This document shows positions 21,831 through 34,300 of a stretch of 64,000 nt of DNA, piece after piece (within the stretch, counting starts at the first letter, position 1; each line of letters begins with the position of its first letter). Where the stretch lies: the NCBI RefSeq assembly GCF_023091745.1, contig NC_068915.1, positions 48,418,001-48,482,000 on the forward strand, written 5' to 3'. The position numbers and the translations under genes were made by a program. The notes under the pieces were generated by a model. That model worked only from the letters and a program-made list of their open reading frames with translations. It searched no databases and had not been told where the DNA came from. Source of the stretch: Budorcas taxicolor (taxonomy: Eukaryota; Chordata; Mammalia; Artiodactyla; Bovidae).

Positions 21831-23214
21831 ATTTTCTTGTCTTTTCATAAATCTCTTTGAATTTATAAAATATTTTCTTTTAGTTTTATGTCATAATGTA
21901 ATTGATTTAAAATGTTTAGCATGGTTTAACTACATAATTTCTAAAGTATCTTTTAAAAAGAATGTTTCACTTTAAATTTTCACTAAAGTTTTATGTAACT
22001 CATTAGGCAATAATTCAATTGGACTGTCATATCTGACTATGGCTTTTTTTCATTCCATTTTTTACTCTTCAAGGTGGCTACCTGTTTTTTTTTTTTTATC
22101 ATTTTAAAATCCCTTTTCTATGAGATGAAGTAAAACCAAATTTTTGAAAAATATGTTATTATAAATTTGGCATCAGAATCTCACAATTTTATTTTGATTT
22201 AAATTTACATTCTGGAAAAAAGATCAGAAGAATGTATCTCTTTAATACATCAACATAAACATCAATTATATCTGAAAATAGATGGATATTTGATTTGTTT
22301 CCTTATCGGGCAGAAAATAATTCATCCCTACCCTATAGTTGATGGTGCACTGTATTTTTCCTTCTGAAAAGTTCTAACTTTTGGATAATTTCAACTTTGC
22401 CCTCTGATTGTTTTTTTTTTTTTCTTGTATGTTTTATGAGCTACATACCAACTTATTTCAAAATACCCTTCAGCCAGGATGAAAATCAATGAAACTCTTT
22501 TTCTTAAAGTTTAAGGAGTTGTTTGTCCCTTTGATGATATCTTTAGTCCCCTTTGCTGTGTGTTGAGATAGACATACAAGTTCATATCTGAAAACATATT
22601 AAGCTTTATATTTTGAAATGACAGTTTTAATTTCAATTCAATTATTATATTTTATAGCTTAAAAATCTCTGTAGAAATCTAAAAAATAAGCATATTCACT
22701 GTCAATGAGAGTAAAATCACATTTTGTTTATAAATCATAACTCACTTGGGCATAAATCCTGGTTTCAACATTTAGTAAGCAATCTTGAAGAATTTATGCT
22801 TCAACTTTTTGAATGCCAGATTCCTCAGATCTAAAATGGGAATTCTCTAAGGTTCTTCTAGGGTTTCTATTAAACAATGAAGATAACGATAGCATATAGT
22901 AATTGACTATAAACAATAAACAATTGTGTTATAGTCACTAAATTATTATTATATAAGCAATAACTCCTTCATGCTTTAAGGTAACTTTGATAAATTGAAT
23001 TCCCTTACTCATTTACCTTATTTAGTATATATTTAAACATGTATCAGGCACTTCTACATTCTGTGATATAAGAATGGACAAACCCAACCCTTTTTAACAC
23101 TTATTTTCTACTAGGAAAAAAAACAAATCAAAACATGATTCAATGCAATTCATTAAGAGTAAATGTCAAAGCAATTTGTTTAATAATGAAATCAATATAA
23201 TATACAGTGTACAC
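21831..23214. other. Unannotated AT-rich DNA
   Basis: No gene or repeat recognised. T homopolymers near 22085-22097 and 22410-22422. Confidence 0.4.
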
Positions 23215-23395
23215 TATAGTTCTAATGCTTTATGTACATTAATTCATTTAATCCTCACATGACTATCACATTTATCCTACTTTTATCACACTTTAAGGTG
23301 AGAAATATGAATCAATAAAGGTGAAGTAATCAGTCCATTGTCACAAAGACAGTATATGGTAAAATTTGGGAACCCCTGATATTCTGTTTTTAAGC
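23215..23395 (-). mobile_element. MIR SINE
   Basis: CATTAATTCATTTAATCCTCACATGACTATC, then a pattern matching ttttacagatgagaaa (CTTTAAGGTGAGAAATATGAA) and AAGTAATCAGTCCATTGTCACAAAGACAG. Reverse-orientation MIR. Confidence 0.6.
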
Positions 23396-23487
23396 TTCAC
23401 TCATAAAATTACTAAATAATCTTATTTCATTACAAAAAAGAAAAAAAGGAACTGAAAAACGTGTTCAGTATGTCAAAGTCATAAAGT

Positions 23488-23895
23488 AGGATTGCTGGGT
23501 CATATGGTAGTTTTATTCCTAGTTTTTAAAGGAATCTCCATATAGTTTTCCATAGTGGCTGCAACAGTTTACATTCCCACCAACAGTGCCAGAGGGTTCC
23601 CTTTTCTCCACAACCTTTCCAGCATTTATTGTTCACGGGTTTTTTGATAAAGCCATTCTGGCTGGTGTGACGTGATACCTCATTGCAGTTTCGATTTGCA
23701 TCTCTAATAATTAGTGGTGCTGAACATCGTTTCATGTGTCTATTGTCTCCAAATAGACATTGGAGAAATATCTATTTAGGTATTCTGCCCATTTTTTTCA
23801 GTAGGTATTTTTTGTTTTGATGCTGCTAATCATCATGAGCTCTTTGTAAATTTTGGAGATTTATCCCTTATTCATCACATCATTTGGTGATTCCT
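23488..23895 (-). pseudogene. L1 ORF2 C-terminal fragment
   Basis: On the minus strand the frame at 23526-23735 reads the conserved L1 ORF2 C-terminal block (NKCWKGCGEKGTLWHCWWEC, QPLWKTIWRFL), including the cysteine-rich segment. The DNA on either side (TGGGTCATATGGTAG, TTCTGCCCATTTTTT) continues the L1 pattern. Only ~400 bp remain: no RT, endonuclease or poly(A) end. Parent protein: L1 endonuclease/reverse transcriptase. Diverged from modern L1_BT, so an old insertion. Confidence 0.88.
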
Positions 23896-24094
23896 AGGAT
23901 GCATGTTTCCTTAGACATAAAATTGAGAAGGCAGTAGTCATGACAGAATGGATTATTATAACTGAACTCTCTAACACCTTGTAACATTTAGAGATTATAC
24001 TTAATAGAACACAACTTTTTTTCTGAAAATAGGTAGAGTGAGAAATCCAGAGAAAGGAAAGATTAACAAACAAGATGAGGGCACTAACATTTAT

Positions 24095-24260
24095 GTTTAC
24101 ATATCAAACACTATTCATTCTTAATATCACCACATGAAACTCATTTCCAATTATCATACTTCAAATGACTTAAATAGTTAATAAGCAGCAAAAATAGTAT
24201 TTGAACTTAAATCTGTCTTACTCAGAAGCTATGCTCTTTTCAGCACTCATGTTTCTTTAG
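24095..24260 (-). mobile_element. MIR-like relic
   Basis: ACCACATGAAACTCATTTCC and TTTGAACTTAAATCTGTCTTACTCAGAAGCTATGCTCTTTTCAGCAC resemble the reversed MIR 5' end (ctgactccaaagcccatgctctt). Diverged. Confidence 0.4.
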
Positions 24261-25324
24261 TAAGGAAGTCAAATAACTCTAGCTTCATTTCCAAACCCAA
24301 ACTATAACCATGGGGCTGTCTCCAGTAAACTGTGAACATAAAACTTTATGTGGTGTCCAAAGAAAGGATGAGATTCCACAGTTAACTGACAACTTATGAT
24401 CCAGAGAATAGGGATAATCTTTCCTGCTCCCTGGAACTGTCAAAGGACAAATCCTGAAAATAAAGTTTTATAGGTAAACAGGCTTCAATATACAAAGAGA
24501 ACTAGAACCTTTAGCTCGGTTTCTAAAGGTGGAGAATTCTGCTCATACCTTAATTTCATGCCTTGGAGTTGTGTTTGCAATAGAAATGCTAAATCGATCA
24601 TCCCAGATTTGAGAAAGGAGTCTCAAATTTATACTGCACTAAATACCTAAGATGCCCCTAGGTAAGGTATTCTGAATCTCAGAGTTTTATCATTGGAACG
24701 AGACAAAGAATGCAATCAAATGCCCTCATTTACAATGTGGACATTTTAAATGCCTTACAAATTTGCCTAAAATGACTAAAAGTGACAGTGACAGAGCTGG
24801 GATCAGAATTCAGTAAAGAAACCTATATCTGCTCTAAATAGTGTAGATTTTCTTTTTTTATCCCTCAAACAAGCATATTACTTCAGCTATCTAATAATAT
24901 TCCGTTTAAAATATATTTGATTGTTTTCATTTACTATTTTGTTTTATATATAAATAATAAAAGAAGTATTAACTTATAAAGAATCATTCTTTCTAAATGC
25001 AAATGTCTATCATACAAACTATATTACAAATGTTTTTGAAGAATGCTTCCAAACCCTGAGAACAAATTTTAAGACTTACCTTTAATTTGTCTCAAACAAA
25101 TTTATTTTTGATTATCCAACACATTGAAAAAATGCCTTGGCCTTAGATTACCAATCACAAATAAACAAACAGGTAAGCAGATATAGGAGAAATCAGTGAC
25201 ATTTAATTAAATCCTCATTTAATTTTAATTTGTTAGGAACCTATAGATTTTCTTGTATAAGACCCTCCCATGTACAACATTGTCACATCTCAGTCCTTTT
25301 AAGCTAGTGTTGCTCACTTTGAAA
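24261..25324. other. Unannotated AT-rich DNA
   Basis: No gene recognised. 24690-24830 has a weak MIR-like look (AGTGACAGAGCTGGGATCAGAATTCAG) that I do not call. Confidence 0.35.
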
Positions 25325-25425
25325 CAAGGAATCAGTCTTTGTCATATTATCTTTATATCCTTAGCATCTAACATCATATCTTGCACAGAATAGGTGTTCA
25401 ACAAAAATGTTAAACTAACAAATGA
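25325..25425 (+). mobile_element. L2 LINE 3' end
   Basis: CTTTGTCATATTATCTTTATATCCTTAGCATCTAACATCATATCTTGCACAGAATAGGTGTTCAACAAAAATG follows the L2 terminus closely. Confidence 0.65.
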
Positions 25426-25691
25426 TATATAGGAACAATCATGCTGGTAATATAATTACAGCAAAAAAGACAACGTAGTAATACTATCAGATTTTAATTC
25501 ATAAAAGCAGCATACTCTAACATTAGTCTGTAAAAAGGTTTAGTTATAATGAAATATAGAAAAAGTATTTGTCTGAAATCTGGGAGATTCTTAGAAACAA
25601 TCAAAATGACAATTAAGCAAGACCTTTTACAGAATGTTTATACTTGACAAAGGAAAGATACATTTTAGTGAACAGTGGAAAGTTTTAGCAC

Positions 25692-25846
25692 TTGGATGGC
25701 ATCACCGACTCAATGGACGTGAGTCTGAGTGAACTCCAGGAGTTGGTGATGGACAGGGAGGCCTGGCGTGCTGCGATTCATGGGGTCGCAAAGAGTCAGA
25801 CATGACTGAGCGACTGAACTGAAATGAACTGAGCTGAACTGAAAAG
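25692..25846 (+). mobile_element. BovB terminal 155 bp
   Basis: GGATGGCATCACCGACTCAATGG through TGGGGTCGCAAAGAGTC to a GAACTGAAATGAACTGAGCTGAAC tail. Very short 5'-truncated BovB copy, little diverged. Confidence 0.9.
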
Positions 25847-28642
25847 CAAACAGTGTTCAGAAGAAAAAGAAAGTATTGATTTTAGTTAATGAGTGTTTTT
25901 CAGCTTCTTGAAATACAGAATTCTTAATACTGGAAATGTTTTCTTTACAGCAACAAATACACTGAAGGTTGCCTTGAAAATGCCATCTTTAGGCATCTTT
26001 CTGTTGCCAGCACTCAGTAAGTGCAGTGTAGTATCTATTGTTGCCAATGTTTGTTCCATTTTTCAAATTAGAATCCATGCCCTGGAGTGGTGTAGTCGAA
26101 ACATGATTGACGTGGAGTGGCCATAGAGGCAAGGTAGCAAAGGTGATGTGACGAATACCAGTTTAGTAGCAGCTGCAGATCAATACTGGTGAGTGCAGAT
26201 TTTCAGATGTCTCTATTTAACCAATTTTGGTGGTAAGTGCTAATAAGCAGTGAAAGAGACAGAGCATGGTTGAAAGCAAAAAAGCAGAAACACTGCTTGC
26301 TCTATAATTTTTCTCTTGAGTCACACAAAGTAGGCTAAATACCTCAGTTTTGGACAAAGTCCTTTCAGTTTGGATTGCTTTGATATCTTCCATCTATATA
26401 AACAAGGACTAACTGGATAAAAGGAGCATTGCTTTCTCAATCAGACTAGGCAATAAGTGAACAGCCACACTTTTTGGACAGTCTGACAGACCCATGATAG
26501 TGCATTAGGGTTTGACCATCTGGTAGAAACTTAAGGGAATATGTAATCTCCAGATAATGCCTTTATTTTTAATTCTATTGACAGAAATTTCACTTATGTG
26601 TATTGTATATATGTAAATATACATGTGTATAGTTTACTCATTGTTTCCTAAAGATGTTCTAATATTAGACTATGTTTTCTATGTGTATCCTCCAGATTCT
26701 GATCAAGAAACAATGAAATATACTAATTACTGGTTATCATGGGTTCACTTCTTAGAATTAGAATTCCAAAGTTATCATGGATTAAGTATAACAGACAGAT
26801 TTTCCTCATATAAGCTATCCAAGATAATTCTAGCTTGAATAATTCTAGGGTAGTACTCAACCACTGTATTATTCAAAGATCCATGTGTGTCTGCCTTCTT
26901 CAACACATACTTTCTAATCCAACCTACAGTGTGATGACCAGCCAATAAAAAGGAAAAAAGAGGAAAAGTGCTTACAGGGCCATTCACAGAAGAGGAGGGT
27001 GGAACAGGAGGTGGCATGGGGTGAGGTGGCACCAGGGTGGTTAAGAATCATGCCTGGAAGTATACATATTACACTGATAACATTTTATCAACTATAATGT
27101 AGCCAAACCTAAAACCAAGAGAAACCGAAAAATGAGAACTGCTTCTGTGCCCAGGAAGAAAAGAAATAGGTGGTAGTGAGGTGCTATTTATCTCTGGCAC
27201 AAGTGACATGCACAAGAAATGGGGGAGAATGCTATAGAATGCTGAGAGCTTTCTATAGTCAGCTTTTAGTTCTGCTTTAGTTTATTTTACCTATGTCTCA
27301 TAAACTATCATTTCTTGTTTTATTAACTCTTTGCATTCATATTTTCTCCAGACAAAATCTCCTAGAGATATTTGTGTTTGTTTCTCTTAAACCTACAAAA
27401 CATGTTTCCTTTAAGTAAAAATTTTACGTACATAAAAGAAAAGAAATATTTTATATTTAAATGTCTTAAAGGTTTGCTTAATAATTATGCAAAGCATTTT
27501 CAGTGGTGTATTTGTGAACCAGGATCCACTTTATCATATATTTCTTTAAATCAATGAATGAACTAAATAGGTATTCTTATTGTAGCAGTGGCTTCATAAA
27601 TCTATGTTGTTGACATTGCCGTTTACAAAGAATGGCCAATTGAAAACACTTTTCTGAATTTCTTTCCTGTTGTTTCCCTTACATAACTAGTTTAGACTTC
27701 TGGAGGCTAATTTTTTCCACACATAATTACAATTTTATGAGAAATTCACTAGTGAAAGTTATTATACATTTGGAAGAGTACTTCAGAGCCTATTTACAAA
27801 CCAGGCAGGAAGTATGTAGATTTCATGCATGGAAAAGCATAAATAAAATTCATTTTTAATCATGTAATTGTACCGTTGTTTGTTTCCATGTAATTGGTGA
27901 GGAATTACATTTCTATTCATACCCTGGGTCCACTTTTGGAATAAAGCAAATGTAGTGTGAAAATGTCAGCAGCATAGTTTAAAATTACTGCTTTTAAGTG
28001 CTATAGTGTTTTATTTTTCAGTGTTTGATCAAGTGTAAGAAATATCAGGTAGAAGAACATGATGCATAGTCTGAGTTTATAAGTAGGAAATTAATTAAAC
28101 AATCAAAATACTGAGATACTGCTTTCACATAAGGTTGCTGCAATGGGAAATTATTTTTTAAAAAGAAATTATCCAATAGTTACTATTTTAACTTTTTAAG
28201 TACAAGTGTCTCTACTGATGTGTGTAGAGAGGGGTGAGGAAAGGTGTGAGCATATATCTGCATGACTGTTCTATGATGAAGGGGCCACATAATTCACCTA
28301 GCCTACAGCACCCTTATTTTGTAGATCAGTCAGGGAACTATATTTTTCAGAATCACAGATTCCTCAATCCTAGAGAGAGGAGAAAACTAACACATATGTC
28401 ATAATAAATTTAAAGAAAGAACACAAGTGAAGCCAAGCTCACTGCCTGGTATATTATATAAACTTTTCACAATTATTGTTCCTCCTTTTTCCATTATCAC
28501 AGGCACATATTTATAGGCAGAGCCACAGCCAGAATCTGATCCTGAATTTTCTGATTCCATAGCTGGGATGTTTCTGTAACTAGCAGGTGTTATTAGAATA
28601 TTCAAAATAGGTTAGTAAACTCGAATGCAGATGTTTTCCTGG
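25847..28642. other. Long stretch without recognised element
   Basis: About 2.8 kb of AT-rich DNA with no TE I can name. Open frames of 61-85 codons (25893-26126, 26623-26838, 26775-27032, 27372-27557) have no domains and no shared orientation. It is the longest TE-free run in the window by eye. Ancient unrecognised repeats or ordinary unique sequence are both possible. Confidence 0.4.
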
Positions 28643-28858
28643 TGTAGGTGTATGTATGTTAGTTGTGTTTGACTCTTTGAGACCCCATGGATTGTAACCC
28701 ACCAGGGTCCTCTGTCCATGGGATATCCCAGGGAAGAATACTGGAGTGGGTTGCCATTTCCTACTGTAGGAAGTCTCTCTGACCTAGGGGTCAAACCTAC
28801 ATCTCTTGGGCCTCCTGCGTTGGCAGGTGGATTCTTTATCACTGTGCCACCTGGGAAG
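28643..28858 (-). mobile_element. Bov-tA SINE
   Basis: GTTAGTTGTGTTTGACTC, CCCATGGATTGTAACCCACCAGG, ATCACTGTGCCACCTGGGAAG. Full-length, moderately diverged, with an extra TCTTGGGCCTCCTGC in the tRNA-like part. Confidence 0.85.
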
Positions 28859-29069
28859 ATTTCATTGTATGACTCTATTTAAAAGGCTCCTCCACCACCA
28901 CTATGAAAAAAAATAAAAAAGATAAAGACAAATGACAAAACAACAGCAGCAAATAGGTCCAAGAGAAAAGAAGCAGTATAAAAACTGTGATGTCAAAAGA
29001 GAGAAGAGCCATCCCATATAAGGAATAAAGGCATTCATCACTTTTTCTATGTCTTAAAAATAATCTCTA

Positions 29070-29215
29070 GTGATAAGTCAGACAGAGAAAGACAGATACC
29101 TTATGATGTGTTTTATAAGTGAAATCTAAAAAATAAGGAAAAATCATAGATACAGAGAAATCAAATTAGTAGTTTTCAAAAGTGTGGGGGTGGGGAGGAA
29201 TGGAGTAAGTGAAAA
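29070..29215 (+). mobile_element. L1 3'-UTR fragment
   Basis: AGTCAGACAGAGAAAGACAGATACCTTATGATGTG, TAAGTGAAATCTAAAAAATA, GGGGGTGGGGAGGAATGGAG parallel the artiodactyl L1 3' UTR. Ends in an A11 run. Confidence 0.6.
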
Positions 29216-30561
29216 AAAAAAAGATCTCCACATCCATAGTGCCTACTATTTTCAAGGAAAGTGTCTCATTTCCATTAATAAGGAAACCTCCTAATTCACA
29301 AATATACACAGTGGGTGATGTGTGTTAATAGCACTCTTAGCAACTGATAATGTGGTGCAGTTAATGTGTCTCAGCTTGAATTAACTTTACCACAAGCCTT
29401 TGTTTCCTTTTTATACAGTACAGGATCCTGTGGAAAACTCTCTTAGAATCTCACAAGGGGAATTCAATTAACATTCCTCACTACTGTATAGCAACATAAA
29501 AATGGAGGCTATTTTAACCTTTCTCAAGTTTCCTGCTGATTAATTCAATACCTTCCATTAGTTTAACTCGGGTTATTATAAACTCACTTTCATTGTCCAG
29601 CAAATACCTTTCCACTTATCGGGCAGAGTACATCTGCCAATAGGAGCCAGAATAAGAGAAACAGACTAAAAAAATTTCCAAATATACTCTGTAGGTTTAT
29701 CTTTGGTGTAACATCACTTACCATGACATTTTTTAAGCCCAGGAGCCACTACTACAGAACTGATTTCATCCTATAAGTTTGTCATTAAAAATATTATTAA
29801 TTTTAGTTACCAGAAAATTATAACATAGATTTACTTGAACACACAAATTATTTATCCTCTCTGAAATATGGTTACAAGCTAGAAAATATAGATGCTGAAA
29901 GGCTAAAATGTCACTATTTGCATCCTTCTTCCTTGGTGCCCACATTGTATCCCACAGATTGTGTTACTAGTTTTATTCCCCAATGGTGTCATTTTCCCCC
30001 ATCTCCATAGTCACCACTCAGCTCCAAAAAGACAGACCTCCAACTGGTCTCCCATGGTCATTCTAGCACATTCTAATGCCTTCCTTGCACTGTAATAAGA
30101 GATGTCTTCAAAATTCAAATCTCCTCATGACATTTGCTGTGGTAAAATATCTTTATATATTGCCCAAGCTCTTAGGTTTAAAGATCAACATCCCTGCAGA
30201 TAGTCTTGCTCAGCTCAGCCCTTCTTCAGCTTCTTAAACATCACACACCTCACACTATCCTTTGATCTCTGGGCTCCAATCACACTGATCTGTGATTTTT
30301 GATTTTTTAACTATGCCTAGCCTTGCACATGTAATTATCAGTTGCTTTATTAACATATACAGGGAGCAAGTGTGTGAGAAGACTGTCTTTACTTGCTATA
30401 ACATTGTGGATCTATTAGCAATGAATGAAGGGAACAGATAATATATATATAGATGCTTTCTGTGGTTCCAGAAAGAATAGAGAAATTTTTAAATTTAGTT
30501 AATCAAAACCACATTCATATCTTCCATCACTGATTTCCTACTTTTGGGTTAGTCACGCAAT
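29216..30561. other. Unannotated intergenic DNA
   Basis: No gene recognised. A faint L2-like run (CTCAGCTCAGCCCTTCTTCAGC, CACACACCTCACACTATCCTTTGATC) lies near 30100-30300. Confidence 0.35.
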
Positions 30562-30771
30562 TCCCAGCTGGTGCTAGTGGCAAAGAACCTGCCTGCCAAT
30601 GCAGGAGACATAAAAGAGTCAGTCTCAGTCTCCGGGTGGGGAAGATCCCCTGCAGGAGGGCATGGAAACCCGTTCCAATATGTTGCCTGGAGAATCCCAT
30701 GGACAGAGGAGCCTGGTGGGCTACAGCTATAGTTCTTGAGAAGTCCAACATGAGTGAAGTGACTTAACACA
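30562..30771 (+). mobile_element. Bov-tA SINE variant (GGTGCTAGTGGC head)
   Basis: CAGCTGGTGCTAGTGGCAAAGAACCTGCCTGCCAATGCAGG head, GGGAAGATCCCCTGCAGGAGGGCATGG, CATGGACAGAGGAGCCTGGTGGGCTAC body, GAAGTGACTTAACAC end. Belongs to the GTGCTAGTGG subtype also seen at 36690 and 52583. Confidence 0.85.
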
Positions 30772-30826
30772 TTGATTCAACAAAGTATGAGCAAGGGAGA
30801 TAATTGTATATTCCCACCAGGTGCTC

Positions 30827-32746
30827 CATGGAAAAGAAATGCAAAAAAGCAAAATGGCTGTCTGGGGAGGCCTTACAAATAGCTGTGAAAAGAAGAGAAG
30901 TGAAAAGTAAAGGAGAAAAGGAATGATATAAGCATCTGAAAGCAGAGTTCCAAAGAATAGCAAGAAGAGGATAAGAAAGCGTTCTTCAGAGATCAATGCA
31001 AAGAAATAGAGGAAAACAACAGAATGGGAAGGACTAGAGATCTTTTCAAGAAAATTAGAGATACCAAGGGAACATTTCATGCAAAGATGGGCTCGATAAA
31101 GGACAGAAATTGTCTGGACCTAACAGAAGCAGAAGATATAAAGAAGAGGTGGAAAGAATACACAGAAGAACTGTACAAAAATGATCTTATGACCAAGACA
31201 TTCATGATGGAGTAATCACTCACCTAGGGCCAGACAACCTGGAATGTGAAGTCAGGTGATGCTTAGAAAGAATCACTATGAACAAAGCTAGTGGAGGTGA
31301 TGGAATTCCAGTTGAGCTATTTCAAATCCTGAAAGATGATGCTGTGAAAGTGTGGCAGTCAATATGCCAGCAAATTTTGAAAACTCAGCAGTGGCCGCAG
31401 GACTGGAAAAGATCAGTTTTCATTCCAATTCCAAAGAAAGGCAATGCCAAAGAATGCTCAAACTACCGCACAATTGCACTCATCTCACACACTAGTAAAG
31501 TAATGTTCAAAATTCTCCAAGCCAGGCTTCAGCAATATGTGAACTGTGAACTTTCAGATGTTCAAGTTGGTTTTACAAAAGGCAGAAGAACCAGAGATCA
31601 AATTGCCAACATCCGCTGGATCATGGAAAAAGCAAGAGAGTTTCAGAAAAACATCTATTTCTGCTTTATTGACTATGCCAAACCCTTTGACTTTGTGGAT
31701 CACATTAAACTGTGGAAAATTCTGAAAGAGATGGGAATACCAGACCACCTGATCTGCCTCTTGAGAAACCTATATGCAGGTTAGGAAGCAACAGTTAGAA
31801 CTGGATATGTAACAACAGACTGGTTCCAAAGAGGAAAAGGAGTACATCAAGGCTGTATACTGTCACCCTGCTTATTTAAGTTCTATGCAGGGTACACCAT
31901 GAAAAACGCTGGGCTGGAAGAAGCACAAGCTGGAATCAAGATTGCTGAGAGAAATGTCAATAAGCTCAGATATGCAGATGACACCGCCCTCATGGCAGAA
32001 AGTGAAGAGGAACTAAACAGCCTCTTGATGAAAGTGAAAGAGGAGAGTGAAAAAGTTGGCTTAAAGCTCAACATTCAGAAAACAAAGATCATGGCATCCG
32101 GTCCCATCATGGGAAATAGATGAGGAAACAGTGGAAACAGTGTCAGACTTTATTTTTTTGGGCTACAAAATCACTGCAAATGGTGATTGCAGCCATGAAA
32201 TTAAAAGACGCTTACTCCTTGGAAGGAAAATTATGACCAACCTAGATAGCATATTAAAAAGCAGAGATGTTACTTTCCCAACAAAGGTCTGTCTAGTCAA
32301 GGCTATGGTTTTTCCAGTGATCATTTATGGATGTGAGCGTTGGACTGTGAAGAAAGCTGGGAGCTGACGAATTGATGCTTTTGAAAGGTGGTGTTGGAGA
32401 AGATTCTTGAGAGTCCCTTGAACTGCAAGGAGATCCAACCCGTCCATTCTAAAGGAGATCAGTCATGGCTGTTCATTGGAAGGAGTGATGCTAAAGCTGA
32501 AACTCCAGTACTTTGGCCACCTCATGTGAAGCTGACTCATTGGGAAAGACTCTGATGCTGGGAGGGATTGGGGCAGGATGAGAGGGGACGACAGAGGATG
32601 AGATGGTTGAATGGCATCACTGACTCAATGGACATAGTTTGAGTCAACTCCGGGAGTTGGCGATGGACAGGGAGGCCTGGCGTGCTGTGATTCATGGGGT
32701 CACAAAAAGTTGGACATGACTGAGCAACTGAACTGATCTGAGCTGA
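30827..32746 (+). pseudogene. BovB LINE, 1.9 kb, 5'-truncated, RT broken, TSD-flanked
   Basis: Runs from the end of the endonuclease/linker region through the whole reverse transcriptase to the 3' terminus. Frames: 31024-31215, 31278-31784 (168 codons: KASGGDGIPVELFQ, WKRSVFIPIPKKGN, DQIANIRWIMEKA, FIDYAKPFDFVDH), 31899-32123 with catalytic YADD at 31971-31982, and 32131-32367 (YGCERWTVKKAG). A TAG at 31782 and several indels break it. Imperfect 11-bp TSD (ACCAGGTGCTC at 30816-30826, ACCAGATGCTC at 32747-32757) marks a single insertion. Parent product: RTE endonuclease/RT. Confidence 0.95.
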
Positions 32747-32907
32747 ACCAGATGCTCACAGTGTATTTAGAAATACAACAATGAAATGAACTGAAAATTG
32801 GTAAAGAGCTCCCATTTACTCATGTCATCCTACTTGTTATTTTGTATTACTAAATATTTTTCACGTCAGTATGACAATGTTAGGTTGTCATATAGCTTCT
32901 CTCCTTT

Positions 32908-33222
32908 TTCTTTTTTTAATATTAATTTATTTCTGGCTGTGCTTCATCTTCATGGCTATGCACAGGCTTTCCCTAGGTGTGGCAACCAGGGACTACTCTG
33001 TAGTTGTGGTGTGCAGGCTTTTCATTTCAATGGCTTCTGTCATTGAGGAGCATGGGCTCTAGGCATGTGAGTTTCAGTAGTTGTAGCACTTAGGCTCAGT
33101 AGTTGTGGCTCACCAGCTTAGCACCCTGTGGCACGTGGGATCTTCTCCAACCAGGGATCATACCCATGCCCTGTGCATTGGCAGGTGGATTCTAAACCCC
33201 TGGGCCACTGGGGAAGCCCTAG
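32908..33222 (-). mobile_element. Long CHR-type tRNA-derived SINE
   Basis: TTTCTGGCTGTGCTTCATCTTCATGGC, GTGGCAACCAGGGACTACTC, GGGCTCTAGGCATGTGAG, AGTAGTTGTGGCTCACC, CCAACCAGGGATCATACCCATG, GGCAGGTGGATTC and a GGGCCACTGGGGAAGCCC head. Reverse-orientation CHR-2-like copy, ~315 bp. Confidence 0.85.
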
Positions 33223-34084
33223 CTTTTTAATATGAAGATACTTTAACTCTTGAATTTAAAAGAAAGAAAAGCCTTTGAAGGACAAGACTGGACAACCTGA
33301 GAACTAGTTACTGGAGTCTTTCCATACAGAGATGCTTCCCTTTTTATAATATTGATTGAGAAAAGATATATTCATTCTGAGTTTTGAATTTTGGGGACAT
33401 TGAAAAGCATGGGCCACCTCTGTTTACTGCCTCTCTTTGACCATGGATGATTAAAGGCTCCCAGTAGCTGTGGCATGTGTTTTCTTACAGAAGATGACCC
33501 ATCCATTTGTTGTTCATTTATGTTGATTTACATAAGCATTTCCTGAATGTTCTATAGCCTTGATATTTTCTCAGTCCTAAAAATACAATAATGACTCAAA
33601 AAAGTAAAAATCTAGGAGGACAGGAAAAAATGAAAAGCTACAGTATAATGTGCAGTTTAGATGCAATTGGTTGTTACATGATTAAGCAATAACCCCCTTG
33701 TATTTCTTAAGTCGAGGAATGATGAAGTGTCATTTGATTTCACAATGTGCGATTACTTTCATTTTATTTTTATTTATTTGATTATTTGTATTTTTCCCTT
33801 TGAAACCTAATCTACAAGTATTTCTCTTCCCTGGAGAAAGTTAAATATATTGTGTTTTTCTTCACTGCTGTGTGAGAGAAGATTCTAGACAAAAGAGAGA
33901 AAAATGAAAGGTCAGGGCATGCAGGTCAGGAAAAGCTGCAGTGCTAAGCCCTCAAGCCAAAAATATTCCCAGGACTAATGCGTAAAATACATAATCAGCA
34001 TTTTGCAGAGTCTATTGGAGAAAAAGAAGTAAAAGCCTCTGTGGTCTTCATGTTAATAAGAAACATTTCCTCTGCAATAAAAGA
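33223..34084. other. Unannotated DNA
   Basis: No gene or repeat recognised. Confidence 0.4.
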
Positions 34085-34300
34085 TTTTCCAGTCCTGACA
34101 CCCCACTTTCTGGTCTATAATCTTGCATGAGCTATTTAATCTCTCTGAGACTAATTTCTTCTACAAAAATGATGTAAAAGAATGGTACCAGCTTCATAGG
34201 ATTATAGTGAGAATTAAATAAGATTACTCATGTATTATTTTCCCTACAGTTCCATATATAAAGTTCAGCAAAAAATTTATTTTACTATCATTATTATTAG
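34085..34300 (+). mobile_element. MIR SINE
   Basis: CTTGCATGAGCTATTTAATCTCTCTGAGACTAATTTCTTCTACAAAAATGATGTAAAAG, CTTCATAGGATTATAGTGAGAATTAAATAAG, TATAAAGTTCAGC: MIR core and tail in order. Confidence 0.7.

Noticed and set aside
26775..27032. 85-codon minus ORF starting MPPHPMPPPVPPSSSVN
   Set aside because: Low-complexity start only. No continuing exon, splice signals or homology are visible, so I do not call it a gene.
32131..32367. Functional BovB reverse transcriptase at 30.8-32.7 kb
   Set aside because: YADD is intact, but a TAG at 31782 and several indels divide the frame, and the endonuclease is missing.
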